NCBI GenBank assembly: GCA_028386065.3
Contig: JAKUCV010007268.1
Coordinates: 46,031-110,030, forward strand
DNA: 64,000 nt
Reading direction: 5' to 3'
Source: Turnera subulata
Taxonomy: Eukaryota > Streptophyta > Magnoliopsida > Malpighiales > Passifloraceae
This document shows, piece after piece, positions 23,482 to 33,466 of the stretch. A program made the translations under genes and the position numbers. Below the pieces are notes generated by a model, which did no database searches, was not told the DNA's origin, and was given only the letters and a program-made list of their open reading frames with translations. Every line of letters starts with the position of its first letter. Position 1 is the stretch's first letter.

Positions 23482-25006
23482 AAGTAGGATGAAATAATAA
23501 TATTCTAAATATTTTTAATAGTTTCTATAAAATTTGTCGTCAATAGTCATTATATTTTCTTAATATCAATTTTTAATATCAGTTTATTCAGATTGACATA
23601 TATTTATTTAGATTTACTTGGTCTATCAAAGAAAAATCATCTTGATATAAGTTATATTGTATTAACATTATAACACAATTATGTATGGAAAAACATTATA
23701 ACATAATTATATAAGTTTTTGAGGAACAACATAATTATATAAGTTAATAACGTTATTATTATATTATTCTATTTTTTAACTTCAAATAACATGTGATTTA
23801 ATTGTACACTAGGTAACTATTGAAATGATAATTTAAATTTTCACAAAAAAGTAATAAGTTTAAATTCATCAATAAATACAACTATGCCGCCAGAATGTTT
23901 AAGACCATAAATTAGTCCATCAAGGTTACGTAATACATACAATTGACATCGGGTTAACCAAAAAGAGTCTCTTTCCTACCAAAAAAACAAGAGTTTCTCA
24001 CGTGTTACCTAACCACCAGATTTGGTTTCTTTGTTGGTTGAAATTAATGATACAGGAAAAAAAAAAAGGGTTGGTAGAATAATACAGAAAAAACAGAACA
24101 AGATTTTAATTGATGGCATTACTTCCCGGCTACACCAAGTTATTTAAGAATCCGATTTGAAAAACCTACTCTCTTCTTTTGTAGGATTTGGTTGGCACTC
24201 TTCTTTTCTAGGAGTTTTGGTTGGCATTAACTTGTACTCGTAACTGCCTTTCCGTTTTGGGTGTTTTGCATTTACCACGGCACTAAATTCTCTAGGTTTC
24301 CATACATGATAATGTGCCTAAGAATTGCAAGACTGTGTGTTTTTTAGAATACCGCGTATAGCTATTAAATTTAATATGTTTTTGCCCAAAATTGCGTTTC
24401 AGAATGTTTCACAGTTCATGGAGTCATCTATCTGTCTTGATTAACTAAAATCTAAAATTAAAATCAAACCAAAAAATATAGACAAGTTGCGTTCTAAACG
24501 AAATCAAGAATCAGGAAGTAGTTTAAAGTGCAAAACGAAAAACATGGACAACTTGCGATCTGATCGAAATCAAAGAATCAAGAAGTAGTTTAAGTGCTCA
24601 TCCCTTGTCTTTGACTCGATTATGAGTGTTATATTGACTTGATCACATTACTCCGGTTTTTGGAAATAAGGATAACCTTTGTATTTTACAAAACAAAAAC
24701 AAAAACAGGGAGGAACTTTGTAAGTTTCGCCAACTTTCAGGGCCATTGAAATCAAGACACGGACGGGGACCAAAGAACATGAACAGAAAAAACATTACTG
24801 GCATTTATTTATGTAAAGACACAAATATATTTGGGTTCTAAGATTCATGATATATTCTGAACTGCAGAACATAAAAACTGAAATCCATCTGTGAATAGTA
24901 AAAAGAATTAATTCCGTTACCTACAATTTTGTTCTCATATTTTCGGGGGGCAAAGGCTAGGGCTAGGGCTAGGCTCTACCAATAAAATTTTCTCTCCGGT
25001 ACTGGG
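23482..25006. other. Low-repeat AT-rich intergenic stretch upstream of the gene island
   Basis: AT-rich sequence with no terminal repeats or transposon frames that I recognise. It contains an imperfect direct duplication (about 24481-24535 and 24547-24598, both with GAAATCAA and AAGTAGTTTAA words). A minus-strand AATAAA-type signal (TTTATTTATG on plus near 24804) could serve the gene at 25007-25288. Confidence 0.5.
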
Positions 25007-25288
25007 TCACCACGGTGACTCGACAGAATGAAAGATATTCAACTCGGAAGCATCGAACGTCCCTTTACCCGCATCGACAACACAACTAGACGTAGACGAC
25101 GACGATGGAACCCGGTTTGAGTCTTGAACCGGCGGCGCGTGAGCACCGGCCTGGGCGGAGTGATGATGGTGGTGGTGGTCGTCGAGGTTGGAGGGAGGAT
25201 GGTAATACATGCGAGCCGTCTGAGGGCAGTGAGAGTAAATCCTCCCCATTATCCTCAACGCATCCAACACCTCCACGAATTTACCCAT
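25007..25288 (-). CDS. Small plant protein of unknown function with MGKFVEVLD and [14 protein letters not shown] motifs
   Basis: 93 codons, uninterrupted, ATG at 25288, TGA at 25007-25009. The N-terminus [32 protein letters not shown] is dense and non-repetitive. It resembles short uncharacterised plant proteins I recall starting MGK(Y/F)VE-LD and carrying [15 protein letters not shown] cannot name the family or a function. Residues 38-43 are a run of six histidines, 61-68 a Ser/Thr-rich linker, and the C-terminus is a short acidic-hydrophobic segment. I see no signal peptide or membrane segment. A GA microsatellite lies in the leader and a TATA box about 100 bp before the ATG. This is the best candidate for a real host gene in the window. 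Expression is unproven. Confidence 0.7.
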   Translation of the reverse strand: MGKFVEVLDALRIMGRIYSHCPQTARMYYHPPSNLDDHHHHHHSAQAGAHAPPVQDSNRVPSSSSTSSCVVDAGKGTFDASELNIFHSVESPW

Positions 25289-25294
25289 CTCGAT

Positions 25295-25312
25295 CTCTCT
25301 CTCTCTCTCTCT
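25295..25312 (-). repeat. (GA)n microsatellite in the 5' leader of the small gene
   Basis: CTCTCTCTCTCTCT on the plus strand, GA repeats in sense, ending a few bases before the start codon. GA/CT tracts are frequent in plant 5' leaders, which supports the gene call. Confidence 0.7.
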
Positions 25313-25384
25313 AATAATAATAATCTAAATTGCTTTGCTCTCAAACCCTCCCTCTAATGGAAAAGAGAGAAAAATTGAACAGAG

Positions 25385-25393
25385 GTATATATG
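25385..25393 (-). promoter_or_regulatory. Probable TATA box of the small gene
   Basis: The minus strand reads CCATATATACC about 100 bp before the ATG at 25288. A second TATATATA block lies at about 25429-25437. The nearer one gives a leader of about 65 nt containing the GA repeat. Confidence 0.45.
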
Positions 25394-25439
25394 GGGGGGC
25401 TTTGAATCCTTGAGAGAATTACGTGCTGTATATATATGG

Positions 25440-26137
25440 TAGGGTTAGGTCGGTACTACTGATTCTTGTCTCTTTGCTTTTGACTTCACTTTTCCTGTCT
25501 CCGCCGTTCTTGTTTTTTTTTTTTCAATTTTTTTTTATTTCTCACTAGTCCACATCATCTGTGATTATTATTTTATAATTGCACTATATGTTTTGGGTGG
25601 TGCGTTTCTATTGTATCCTCATGTCATCGATTGACTACTACAATTACAAAGTTGTAATTGCAAGTTACCCTCAATTAAAAAAATGGATTAATTAGAAGTA
25701 AATAGTTACGAAAAAATTGATCTCCCCCCAAAATTATATGTATTTTCTCTTGATTTAAAATATAATTAATATAGTTGATAATCTGTAATATTGGAGAAAG
25801 TTATTCTTTCGTTATTATACCTGTCTAGCTTTGTTGTAGTACTAGTAGGTCAATTACTTCATCAAATTCATGGAGAAATTAATATAAAATTAATCTCATG
25901 TACATCCCAATTAATTAGGGGCTGATATGCTAAATAATGTTGTACACAAAAAACTATTGAGAGGCAAACGTCCAGTACGGGAAAATGGAAGGGCTCTAAT
26001 TGTAAATGTTGTAGAGGACATAAAATCCGGCATGCTTTGGGTTCAATGTAATTTACTACAAACAGAGTCAAAGCTCGCGAACTGTCAATTAATAGTCATT
26101 ACGCGTTGATTATTTGCCGCGTTGTCCTTTCCACTTC
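25440..26137. other. AT-rich intergenic DNA
   Basis: Contains poly-T runs (25511-25540) and scattered AT-rich words. I see no gene or terminal repeat before the TATTC target duplication at 26138. Confidence 0.45.
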
Positions 26138-26142
26138 TATTC

Positions 26143-26630
26143 TGTTATAAAATTGGGAAGATTTTCACTATTTGATGGAATAATATAAATTTGATTAAAC
26201 TTGATCAAGATAATAATACAACTTCAGTAATAATAATACACTTTTGATAATAATATGTAGAAGAGAATAATAAATTTAGATGGAAGGAGATTGGAAGAGA
26301 AGTGTATGGAATGAGAAGAGAATGAAGTTTATGGTGGGTTGTAAGTGTATGAAAGTGAAGGAATGAAGGAGTATTTATAGTTGGAAATGGGAGGATAAAA
26401 ACAAATAAGTATGATTAATTTAAAAGGATAAAATCAAAGGGATGTTAGGTAAAGGAAGATGATATTAGGATTAGGACAAATGGAATTATGGTAGGTAATT
26501 AGCCAAAGAGATAATTCCAAGTAGAAGTTTTGTGTATGGGTAAAGTATTTACCGAGGGTAAATTCGGATATGGTAAAAATGAGTTTTACTGGATGGTAAC
26601 AATGACATTCACCATAATTTATTTATAACA
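26143..26630 (-). repeat. 3' LTR of the minus-strand Copia
   Basis: 488 bp, nearly identical to 31935-32423. The small differences include a duplicated TGGTTGGAAA in the right copy and the loss of a short stretch near 26180 in the left copy. Confidence 0.88.
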
Positions 26631-26640
26631 CTCCCCCTTG
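26631..26640 (-). other. Polypurine tract of the minus-strand Copia
   Basis: CTCCCCCTTG on plus is CAAGGGGGAG in sense, directly before the 3' LTR TGTTATAAAT. A second GGGGGAG lies near 26764 (ACTCCCCCTG on plus). Confidence 0.75.
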
Positions 26641-26854
26641 AATGTCATTGCACCTTAGATAAAATACGCTTAGGAAGTACTGCCTCGTTAAAAACCTTAC
26701 CAAGAAAAAACCGAGTGGGACAAAAACTTGGTGAAGGAAAAAAGAGTGTAGTGCGTATTCTACTCCCCCTGATTTTGGCATCCCTTGATAATTCGAATCC
26801 TCCATAAACCAATCCTCTTCATCAATTCTTCAAAAGTTATAGTAGGAACTGATT

Positions 26855-27100
26855 TTATAAATAAATCTGCCAGATGTCACTTGAATGATTCTTGATGTAT
26901 CCTCCCTTCAATTGGGCAATGCAGCTAGCATTATCTTCATAAATCGTCGTTGGAACATCTTCCTCGCTAACTAATCCATATGAATCTTGACTATGTTGCA
27001 TCATCGATCTTAGCCAAGCACATTCTCGGCTAACTTCTTGTATGAACACAATTTCTCCATTATTTGAAGAGGCAACAACGATACTTTGTTTTCTGGTCAC
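26855..27100 (-). pseudogene. Copia RNase H relic
   Basis: 81-codon minus-strand fragment with IVVASSNNGEIVFIQEVSRECAWLRSMMQH, then TTIYEDNASCIAQLKGGYIKN, the C-terminal copia RNase H region (usual A-SS--AE---EA-REC-WLRS and YEDNA-CI-Q). The catalytic Glu of the AE pair reads GE. The frame breaks on both sides. Confidence 0.75.
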
Positions 27101-27743
27101 AATGATACTTGATGTATCTGCCTGTGCTTTATGTGGATCAAATAAAAGACCTACATCTGCAAAACCAAACTAGATGCACCTTGGCCTCACAAGGTTAAAA
27201 TAATTCCATGTACCAAGATAATAGAATATGTATTTATATATTATATTCCAATATAAATACATTAGAGCAAAATTATATTTTGCAAATAAATTTATAGCAA
27301 AAGCTTCAGGCTTTATGTTACTAGCAAGATAAATTGCACTTAGATAGGGTACTTCAGGTCCAATCTAATTTTTTATGAGATTTTTCATCATAGCACGGCA
27401 TTTGGAAAGCTTCTCTAGGAGTTCCAATAATATTTAAATTACAAAAACACATATGAATTATCAACATAAGCAAAAATAAATTCATGCACATACTTTATAC
27501 TATGCACACGCAAATTGGTTTAAACCATTAATTTAACTTAATTTTGTATATTCCCGGGAATTAGTTGCTTCAAGCAACTTGAATCCTTCAGGGATTCTCT
27601 TATATACGTCATGATATATGGATCCATAGAAATATAGGCTGTAAGGGCATCTATTAGATGCGTTTCTAATTTTTCATATTATGCCAGACTTATTAAAAAT
27701 AATTGCATCCACCACAAGGGAGTATATCTCCTCACAATTAATA

Positions 27744-27938
27744 TCAAGTCGTTTGGGTAAAACCTTGTGCGATAAGCCGTGCTTTGAATTTCTCTATTAT
27801 GATTTCCTTTTTGTACAAATACCCATTTTTCAATCGACTGGTTCTACACCATCTGGTGTACGGACTACAGGTCCGGAAAATATCTTGCTTCACTTGCGAG
27901 TCTAACACAGCCTTAATCATGTTTCTCAATTTGACCAA
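27744..27938 (-). pseudogene. Copia reverse transcriptase relic
   Basis: 64-codon fragment ending in NGYLYKKEIIIEKFKARLIAQGFTQ, matching the start of copia RT (K-K---G---R-KARLVAQGF-Q). I can find no intact catalytic YVDD-type block between here and the RNase H relic. Confidence 0.7.
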
Positions 27939-28144
27939 TCATTCTACGCCTACATTGACCACTAGATGTAGGTTCATGATCCTCATTTTATTTAGTGCTA
28001 TATTATAAATAAAATAAATATTCCGTCGACGGTTATTTCACGTCAGTTCCATCACATTCCTGACACTGTAATTGAGATCTCATCATTTTCATTTATTTCA
28101 GATACCTGTGTTACTTCTGGAACTTTATCAATTGTGTCAGAAGA

Positions 28145-28440
28145 CCTCTTCTGGAGGACATTTAATATGAACCTCTACTGGAGGCCATCTTTTCTAACTG
28201 GGGCCATCTTATCTCTTTTGCTCCTTTCTCTCTATCGAGAATTTTGTTTTCTTTTGGAACCGAGTATATTCTACGCTTCTTGCGTACTTTAGATTCATTT
28301 GCATACTATTCTTGTTCTTCTGGAACATTAATTTGAACAGGAGCATTTGCAGCTGGTATACAAGATTTGGTCACTTTATGTGTCTGGCACTTGCATATCA
28401 ATTTTCCTGCAAATGAATCATCTTTTGAACTTCAGGTTCA
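28145..28440. repeat. Microhairpins, first cluster in the minus-strand Copia
   Basis: Short palindromic words with a common TTCNN-type centre: CCTCTTCTGGAGG 28145-28157, CCTCTACTGGAGG 28172-28184, TACGCTTCTTGCGTA 28272-28286, GTTCTTCTGGAAC 28314-28326, TGAACTTCAGGTTCA 28426-28440. The stems differ between sites while both arms stay complementary. Confidence 0.75.
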
Positions 28441-28559
28441 CACTAATTTGTTTGAGGATCAACAACTATATATTGATAATATATTTCAATAATATCTTGA
28501 TCCAGCTGCTTACTTTCTCCCCCTGATGTTGGGTAAACTCTATCGTCAAATTAACAAAT

Positions 28560-28880
28560 CTCCAATCGTTAGTCAATGGTTTCAATTACTTTGTAATTGA
28601 TGGAGATTTTTATACCCAACATTTATTCCCAACCTTCTTTAAGGACCATCTTTACTATACTGTGGTGGAGCATTATATACTGTATAACCAACGGTCCGAA
28701 GATGGGAGTTACTAGGTTCGTGACCATGAACCAATTAAATGGGGAGACCTTATGATAACTTGTTGGCTTGATGCACACAAGTGTTGCTGCATATAAAATA
28801 CCATTTTCTCAAACAGTAATATTTCATTAACAATGGTCCTGCAATCAATTATCAATATTCCCCCAGATCTATTTGGGTTT
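28560..28880 (-). pseudogene. Copia integrase C-terminal relic
   Basis: Minus-strand pieces read AATLVCIKPTSYHKVSP and further on MLHHSIVKMVLKEGWE, which resemble the post-catalytic region of plant copia integrases. They are separated by shifts. The rest of integrase and gag (28880-31900) is not recoverable by eye. Confidence 0.5.
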
Positions 28881-29204
28881 ATTTCCAATGATATACATTA
28901 TCCATTGAAGAAATATACCAGCATTATCTAGACATATAGTCTAATAACATAAGTAGGGATATGTACCCGCAAGTGGCTTAATCATCAAAATAAGTGCGCA
29001 CAATGCCAACTTGCGTCACACAATAGACCATCTAGTCGATGCATCGTAAAAATTACCTAGATGGTCAACACGGCGGATTTATTAGTCCGTGTACATGTCC
29101 CTGAATTATTTCCAAACTTGCTGGTGATTCTAGGCCAATCTCATCTTAGGAAGGCCGTATAATTAATTTCGCAGCAAACAAACACGTGGAAATTCATTGA
29201 TTGT

Positions 29205-29580
29205 AAAACTTCTGGTTTTTCAATGAATGACCAAATAAATTTCGTGCATCATTATTGACCTGGGATGGCCCATCCGGTCATGCCAAACAATAAGTCCATG
29301 TACCAACTTCAAGTTGGTGCCAGCTTCAGGCTGCTATTTATGTGTCAGCTTCAGGCTGGATATAATAACTTAGGAAAATTATTTACCAGCTTTTGGCTGG
29401 TGCATAGAAGCTATAAATCACATATCTATCTGCCAACTTCTAGTTGGTCTCAGCTGCGGGCTGTGCAAATTGTGTATTTAAACACTTAAAATTGCTAGCT
29501 TCAAGCTAGTGCATTCCAGCTTCTAGTTGGATATGGTAAGTTTCAATTACTCAATTGCTAGCTTCAGGTTGCAATACATG
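29205..29580. repeat. Microhairpin array, densest cluster in the minus-strand Copia
   Basis: At least nine hairpin words in 375 bp: AAAACTTCTGGTTTT 29205-29219, ACCAACTTCAAGTTGGT 29302-29318, CAGCTTCAGGCTG 29321-29333 and 29346-29358, CCAGCTTTTGGCTGG 29386-29400, CCAACTTCTAGTTGG 29433-29447, CAGCTGCGGGCTG 29451-29463, CTAGCTTCAAGCTAG 29495-29509, CCAGCTTCTAGTTGG 29516-29530, plus a weaker TTGC..GCAA near 29555. Spacers are unrelated in sequence and length, so this is not a simple tandem repeat. Confidence 0.85.
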
Positions 29581-29882
29581 TGTCAATATTAGGCTTATTT
29601 CTGCCACTCATGTCGGAAAAGATCAGAATTATTGAGCAATAATTAAAGTAGTGGCAAACTTTTCCAAAAATAAAACCTCAAAGATTGAAAAGCTTTGGAG
29701 TTTACTGACAAATAATGCAAAGTTTTTAATTACTGAAACATTTTTTGGATCTTTTCGGAGACAGAAAAAGAGTCCACATTTGAAAAACTGACACCTAGCT
29801 GTCTAATCTCAGACTATAAGAAGGGGAGGCGGTTGAGACAGGAAGATGCAGAAAACTCAGAAAACTCAACAAGACAAGAAAA

Positions 29883-30566
29883 ATGCCTTCCCCAGCTACT
29901 GTTTTATTTGTTGAGGGTGCCTCTCTAGGAAGAAGGAATAGTTTAGCTTATAGCATGGTGAATGAGCAGCAAGAGGAATTACCAAATGATCTGGCGAGAA
30001 TTCCTCGTTTAGTGTTTGTTGATGAACTTTATTCATCTAGATTCTTTGTAACTCCTATGGAAGAAACATTCTTCCTAGAGGACCAAAGCAATCTAAGGGC
30101 TTCCTTTTATGGCTCGGCTAACTCTATTATGTTTTTCATATCTAATAGACCGCATGAGTTTCAGCTAGAGCCTTCATGTCAAATTTTAAATCAAAGCAGT
30201 TATTATCAGGTTTCCATGATGGCTCGGAGCGTCCCAAGGGTGACTGGGTTACCACCTACATGGCCTAAGGTACGACTTCTACTATGGAATTGCAGGGGTG
30301 TAGCAAGAAGGTCCCAAGATTTTGTGCGTACCTTAAGGGATCTGAAGAATCAGTACAAGCCCAACATGGTACTGATTACTGAGACTTTGTGGCAAGCAGG
30401 AGAAAATCAAGGTGTAATCCCACTCCGTTTTCCTACAACGAATCGGTTTGAGATACCTGGAGAAAACTACATGGGTGGTATGTGGTTCTCCTGGAACGAC
30501 AGTGTTAGGATCAACATCAACAACGAGGCTCAGAGTTTTAGAGTCAATGTTGTACCCAACAGATAA
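29883..30566 (+). pseudogene. LINE fragment: N-terminal region and start of the endonuclease
   Basis: 227-codon open frame. The first 130 residues are unrecognised. Residues 131-225 read KVRLLLWNCRGVARRSQDFVRTLRDLKNQYKPNMVLITET and on to GGMWFSWNDSV, the N-terminal half of the L1-type apurinic endonuclease (W-N-C-R-G motif, then the catalytic-region ET). It stops at 30566, and copia-type microhairpin sequence resumes nearby. No LINE RT or RNase H follows, so this is a 5' or middle piece without the usual 3' end. Confidence 0.75.
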
Positions 30567-30791
30567 ATATTTGTATAAACTTATGTATGAGGACAATTCC
30601 TCTTTGAATGTTCTCCAGTTATGGATCCATTATGCAATAATAATATGCATATTTTCCCTTTGCCATTAAAAACTCATCCAGGGCCATAAGCACAATTAAT
30701 TATACTGTCATATTCGCTTCAGGGAATAGAGTATAGTCAATTCAACGGGATCCATAATAATCTCTTTTATTACTGTAAATGGGGGTTTCTG

Positions 30792-31203
30792 TACTCTTCA
30801 AGAGTATTAGCTCTTCCAGAGCGTAAATATATGATCTTCTAGATCATAGTAAAGCATGCGTTCTTCAGGAACATATTCAAACTTATGCTCTTCTGGAGCG
30901 TATTAATTTTTTTTTATTTCGAGAATGTACTATCACATGTTATGTGAAATAGTTGACATCCACACATATAATTCTCCCCCTTGGATGTCAACTTGCGTTG
31001 TCTTTAGGACAAATGCCTGAGCCATTATTCTAGAAACGATGATAAAATGCTGTAAAGTAAATAAAATAAAAAAATAGCACATAATAATAAAACTGAAACA
31101 TAAATTAAAATTATTCAATATATATTGGCTTGTACCTTCAGGGTAAGCAAGATAATAACAGTATCCATCATCGGATGGTCATACAATATCCACCTTCTGG
31201 TGG
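30792..31203. repeat. Microhairpin array near the 5' end of the minus-strand Copia
   Basis: TACTCTTCAAGAGTA 30792-30806, GCTCTTCCAGAGC 30810-30822, ATGATCTTCTAGATCAT 30831-30847, GTTCTTCAGGAAC 30860-30872, GCTCTTCTGGAGC 30887-30899, TACCTTCAGGGTA 31133-31145, CCATCATCGGATGG 31165-31178, CCACCTTCTGGTGG 31190-31203. The centre TTC(A/C/T)(A/G) is kept in all but one; the stems change in matched pairs. Confidence 0.85.
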
Positions 31204-31916
31204 TCATACAACATCTTTCTTCAATTTTCCTCAAAGATCTGCGGGATCTTTTGGTAATAAGACATTTAGTCTTTGCTGTATATTCGCTTTTTTATTGCGT
31301 CTGCTAGACAATTTGCATTTAAAATGCATTCAATGCCCATAAAAAATTTCTTCCGGAAATTTTAAGTGCCTTCAATTAACATAATTCCAAAATTTAAATA
31401 AATAAAAGACTTAATTAAAAAAATAAATAAACATGGGCGTTTTATAAATTAGCCCAGTCAAAAATAAATAACCAAAAATTAAATACGATGGGTCTTATAT
31501 GAGCCCAAGAATAACGTAAATGAAATTAAAGTGAGAATGAAATGCAATGGGCCTTGTACGAGCCCAATCAAAGCGTAAATAAAAAAGAGAAATTAAATAT
31601 AATGGGCCTTTTCGTAGCCCAATAAATAACCGAAAATTAAAGGCAATGGGCCTTTTATGAGCCCCTTTGTAATTTAAATAAAAACATAAACATAAATTTA
31701 AATACAAGCATAATAATAGATATAATATACACCTACTCGATAAATCTTTCGGCAATAATAATGGCATAATAATAAAGAATATATAATATATATATGCTTA
31801 CTCGATAAATCTTTCAGCAATAATAATAGCATAATAATAAAGAATATATAACATATATAGAAAGGATGAAAGTAGTAATAAGAAAAGTTTTAGAAATAAA
31901 TACCTTAATAGAGTAG

Positions 31917-31934
31917 AGACTCGTGCTGATAACG
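31917..31934 (-). other. Primer-binding region of the minus-strand Copia, non-canonical
   Basis: In sense the bases after the 5' LTR read CGTTATCAGCACGAGTC. Only TATCAG matches the usual TGGTATCAGAGC complement of initiator tRNA-Met. Either another tRNA or an internal tRNA segment primes this family, or the site has decayed. Confidence 0.45.
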
Positions 31935-32423
31935 TGTTATAAAATTGGGGAAGATTTTCATTATTTGATGGAATAATACAAACTTGATCAAGGTAATAAT
32001 ACAACTTTGGTAATAATAATACACTTTTGATAATAATATGTAGAAGAGAATAATAAATTTAGATGGAGGGAGATTGGTAGAGAAGTGTATGGAATGAGAA
32101 GAGAGTGAAGTTTATGGTGGGTTGTAAGTGTATGAAAGTGAAGGAATGAAGGGGTATTTATAGTTGGAAATGGTTGGAAATGGGAGGATAAAAACAAATA
32201 AGTATGATTAATTTAAAAGGATAAAATCAAAGGGATGTTAGGTAAAGGAAGATGATATTAGGATTAGGACAAATGGAATTATAGAGGGTAATTAGCCAAA
32301 GAGATAATTCCAAGTAGAAGTTTGGTGTATGGGTAAAGTATTTACCGAGGGTAAATTCGGGTATGGTAAAAATGAGTTTTACTGGATGGTAACAATGACA
32401 TTCACCATAATTTATTTATAACA
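31935..32423 (-). repeat. 5' LTR of the minus-strand Copia
   Basis: 489 bp, partner of 26143-26630. The sense start TGTTATAAATAAATTATGG is at 32423. A TATA-like CTATAAATAC lies in sense near 32160, consistent with a promoter. Confidence 0.88.
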
Positions 32424-32428
32424 TATTC

Positions 32429-33461
32429 TTCTTTTTGTCTATTACTCCCCCATTTTTCTTTCTTTTTTTAACTTATGCTTCAAAGGTCTACGATACTTTC
32501 ACGCCTTAGAAGTTTTTTTTTTTCTATAAAAGAACTCACGTCTTAGAATTCTTAGGTAGTACTAATTGTTAAAGTTTTAATTATGACTTTGTCGTCAAAT
32601 AACATATGAAAATTAAGAATTAGTAAATAAAATTTTAAAGAAAAAATAATTTATTTTAATGTTATTGTTTTTTCGATAATTTAGGTTACTTTAATTACGG
32701 AAAAGAAATGGAACCACAATTTGCACTGAAAATGATGGTAATCTTGTACAATATATTTTTAAAAAATTTTATGGCGGTAGAAGAAGAAATAATCATTATT
32801 AGGTTAAAGATTACTAGTTCAAATTAATTTTAAAACTAATTTTTACAATTTTTATGATGCCAACTATAGATATAGAAATATTAAGATTTCAAGCTTTTCT
32901 TAGTTCATTTACAAGTGGTTTGTCATCTTTTGTTCATCTCAAAAATTATTTTTTTATAAAATTTTCAAATTTTTAGGCAATTATTTATAGTATTTAAGTA
33001 TTTTTTACAAAAATTAATAAAATGTAAACTTTTAATTTGTTCTACGCTTCGAATCCATATGGTTTGATTGCGTATTAGAGATTTATATATGTGAAAATTA
33101 TAAGGTTTGGAGCTTTTAGTAGCAGGATGCCTTGCATATGTGAAGAAGACATGAAGAATAGTTCTACTTAAGTGAGGTCTCGAGTCTGAGTTCTTGTATA
33201 TACGAAAAATCTCAATTGGAGACTCACCTACCATAACTAGATATGCGACTAGGGTCGAATCCGGATTAGTCAGGATAAAGTTCCGGACGGATGAGAAACA
33301 AATAAAAGACATGAAGAATAACGCACTAGATTAACTTAACAAACAAAACAAAAAAAAAAAATTAAAATAGGCACCAATCTTGCTTCTCTACTACGAGAAG
33401 TTTTTAGGAAAACAAAATAGACATATAAGAATGAAGATTTATTCAATCAATCATGTAACAT
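32429..33461. other. AT-rich intergenic DNA with a possible SINE-like relic
   Basis: Mostly AT-rich with poly-T runs. About 33170-33300 reads GAGGTCTCGAGTCTGAGTTC followed by GGGTCGAATCCGG. The second word resembles a tRNA-type B box (GGTTCGAATCC) and the first a weak A-box region, so a decayed SINE is possible. The 115-codon minus-strand frame at 32965-33312 overlaps this and shows no domain. Confidence 0.35.
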
Positions 33462-33466
33462 ACCAG

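Larger units (their letters stand above)
26143..32423 (-). mobile_element. Minus-strand Ty1/copia element, degenerate
   Basis: Two LTRs of 488-489 bp (TGTTATAAAT...TTTATAACA in sense) lie at 26143-26630 and 31935-32423. TATTC flanks both sides (26138-26142 and 32424-32428). In sense order from the right: 5' LTR, PBS region, microhairpin-rich leader/gag region, integrase relics, RT relic, RNase H relic, PPT, 3' LTR, which is the copia gene order. Proteins are fragmentary. A LINE endonuclease fragment in opposite orientation lies within (29883-30566). Confidence 0.88.

Noticed and set aside
24955..24973. GGCTAGGGCTAGGGCTAGG resembling telomere repeat
   Set aside because: The unit is GGGCTA, not the plant TTTAGGG, and there are only three copies.
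28145..31203. CRISPR-like reading of the regularly spaced short palindromes
   Set aside because: Spacers are irregular and the repeat sequence is not constant; the host is a plant and there are no cas genes.
32965..33312. 115-codon minus-strand frame
   Set aside because: No motif; overlaps a possible SINE-like relic and AT-rich DNA.
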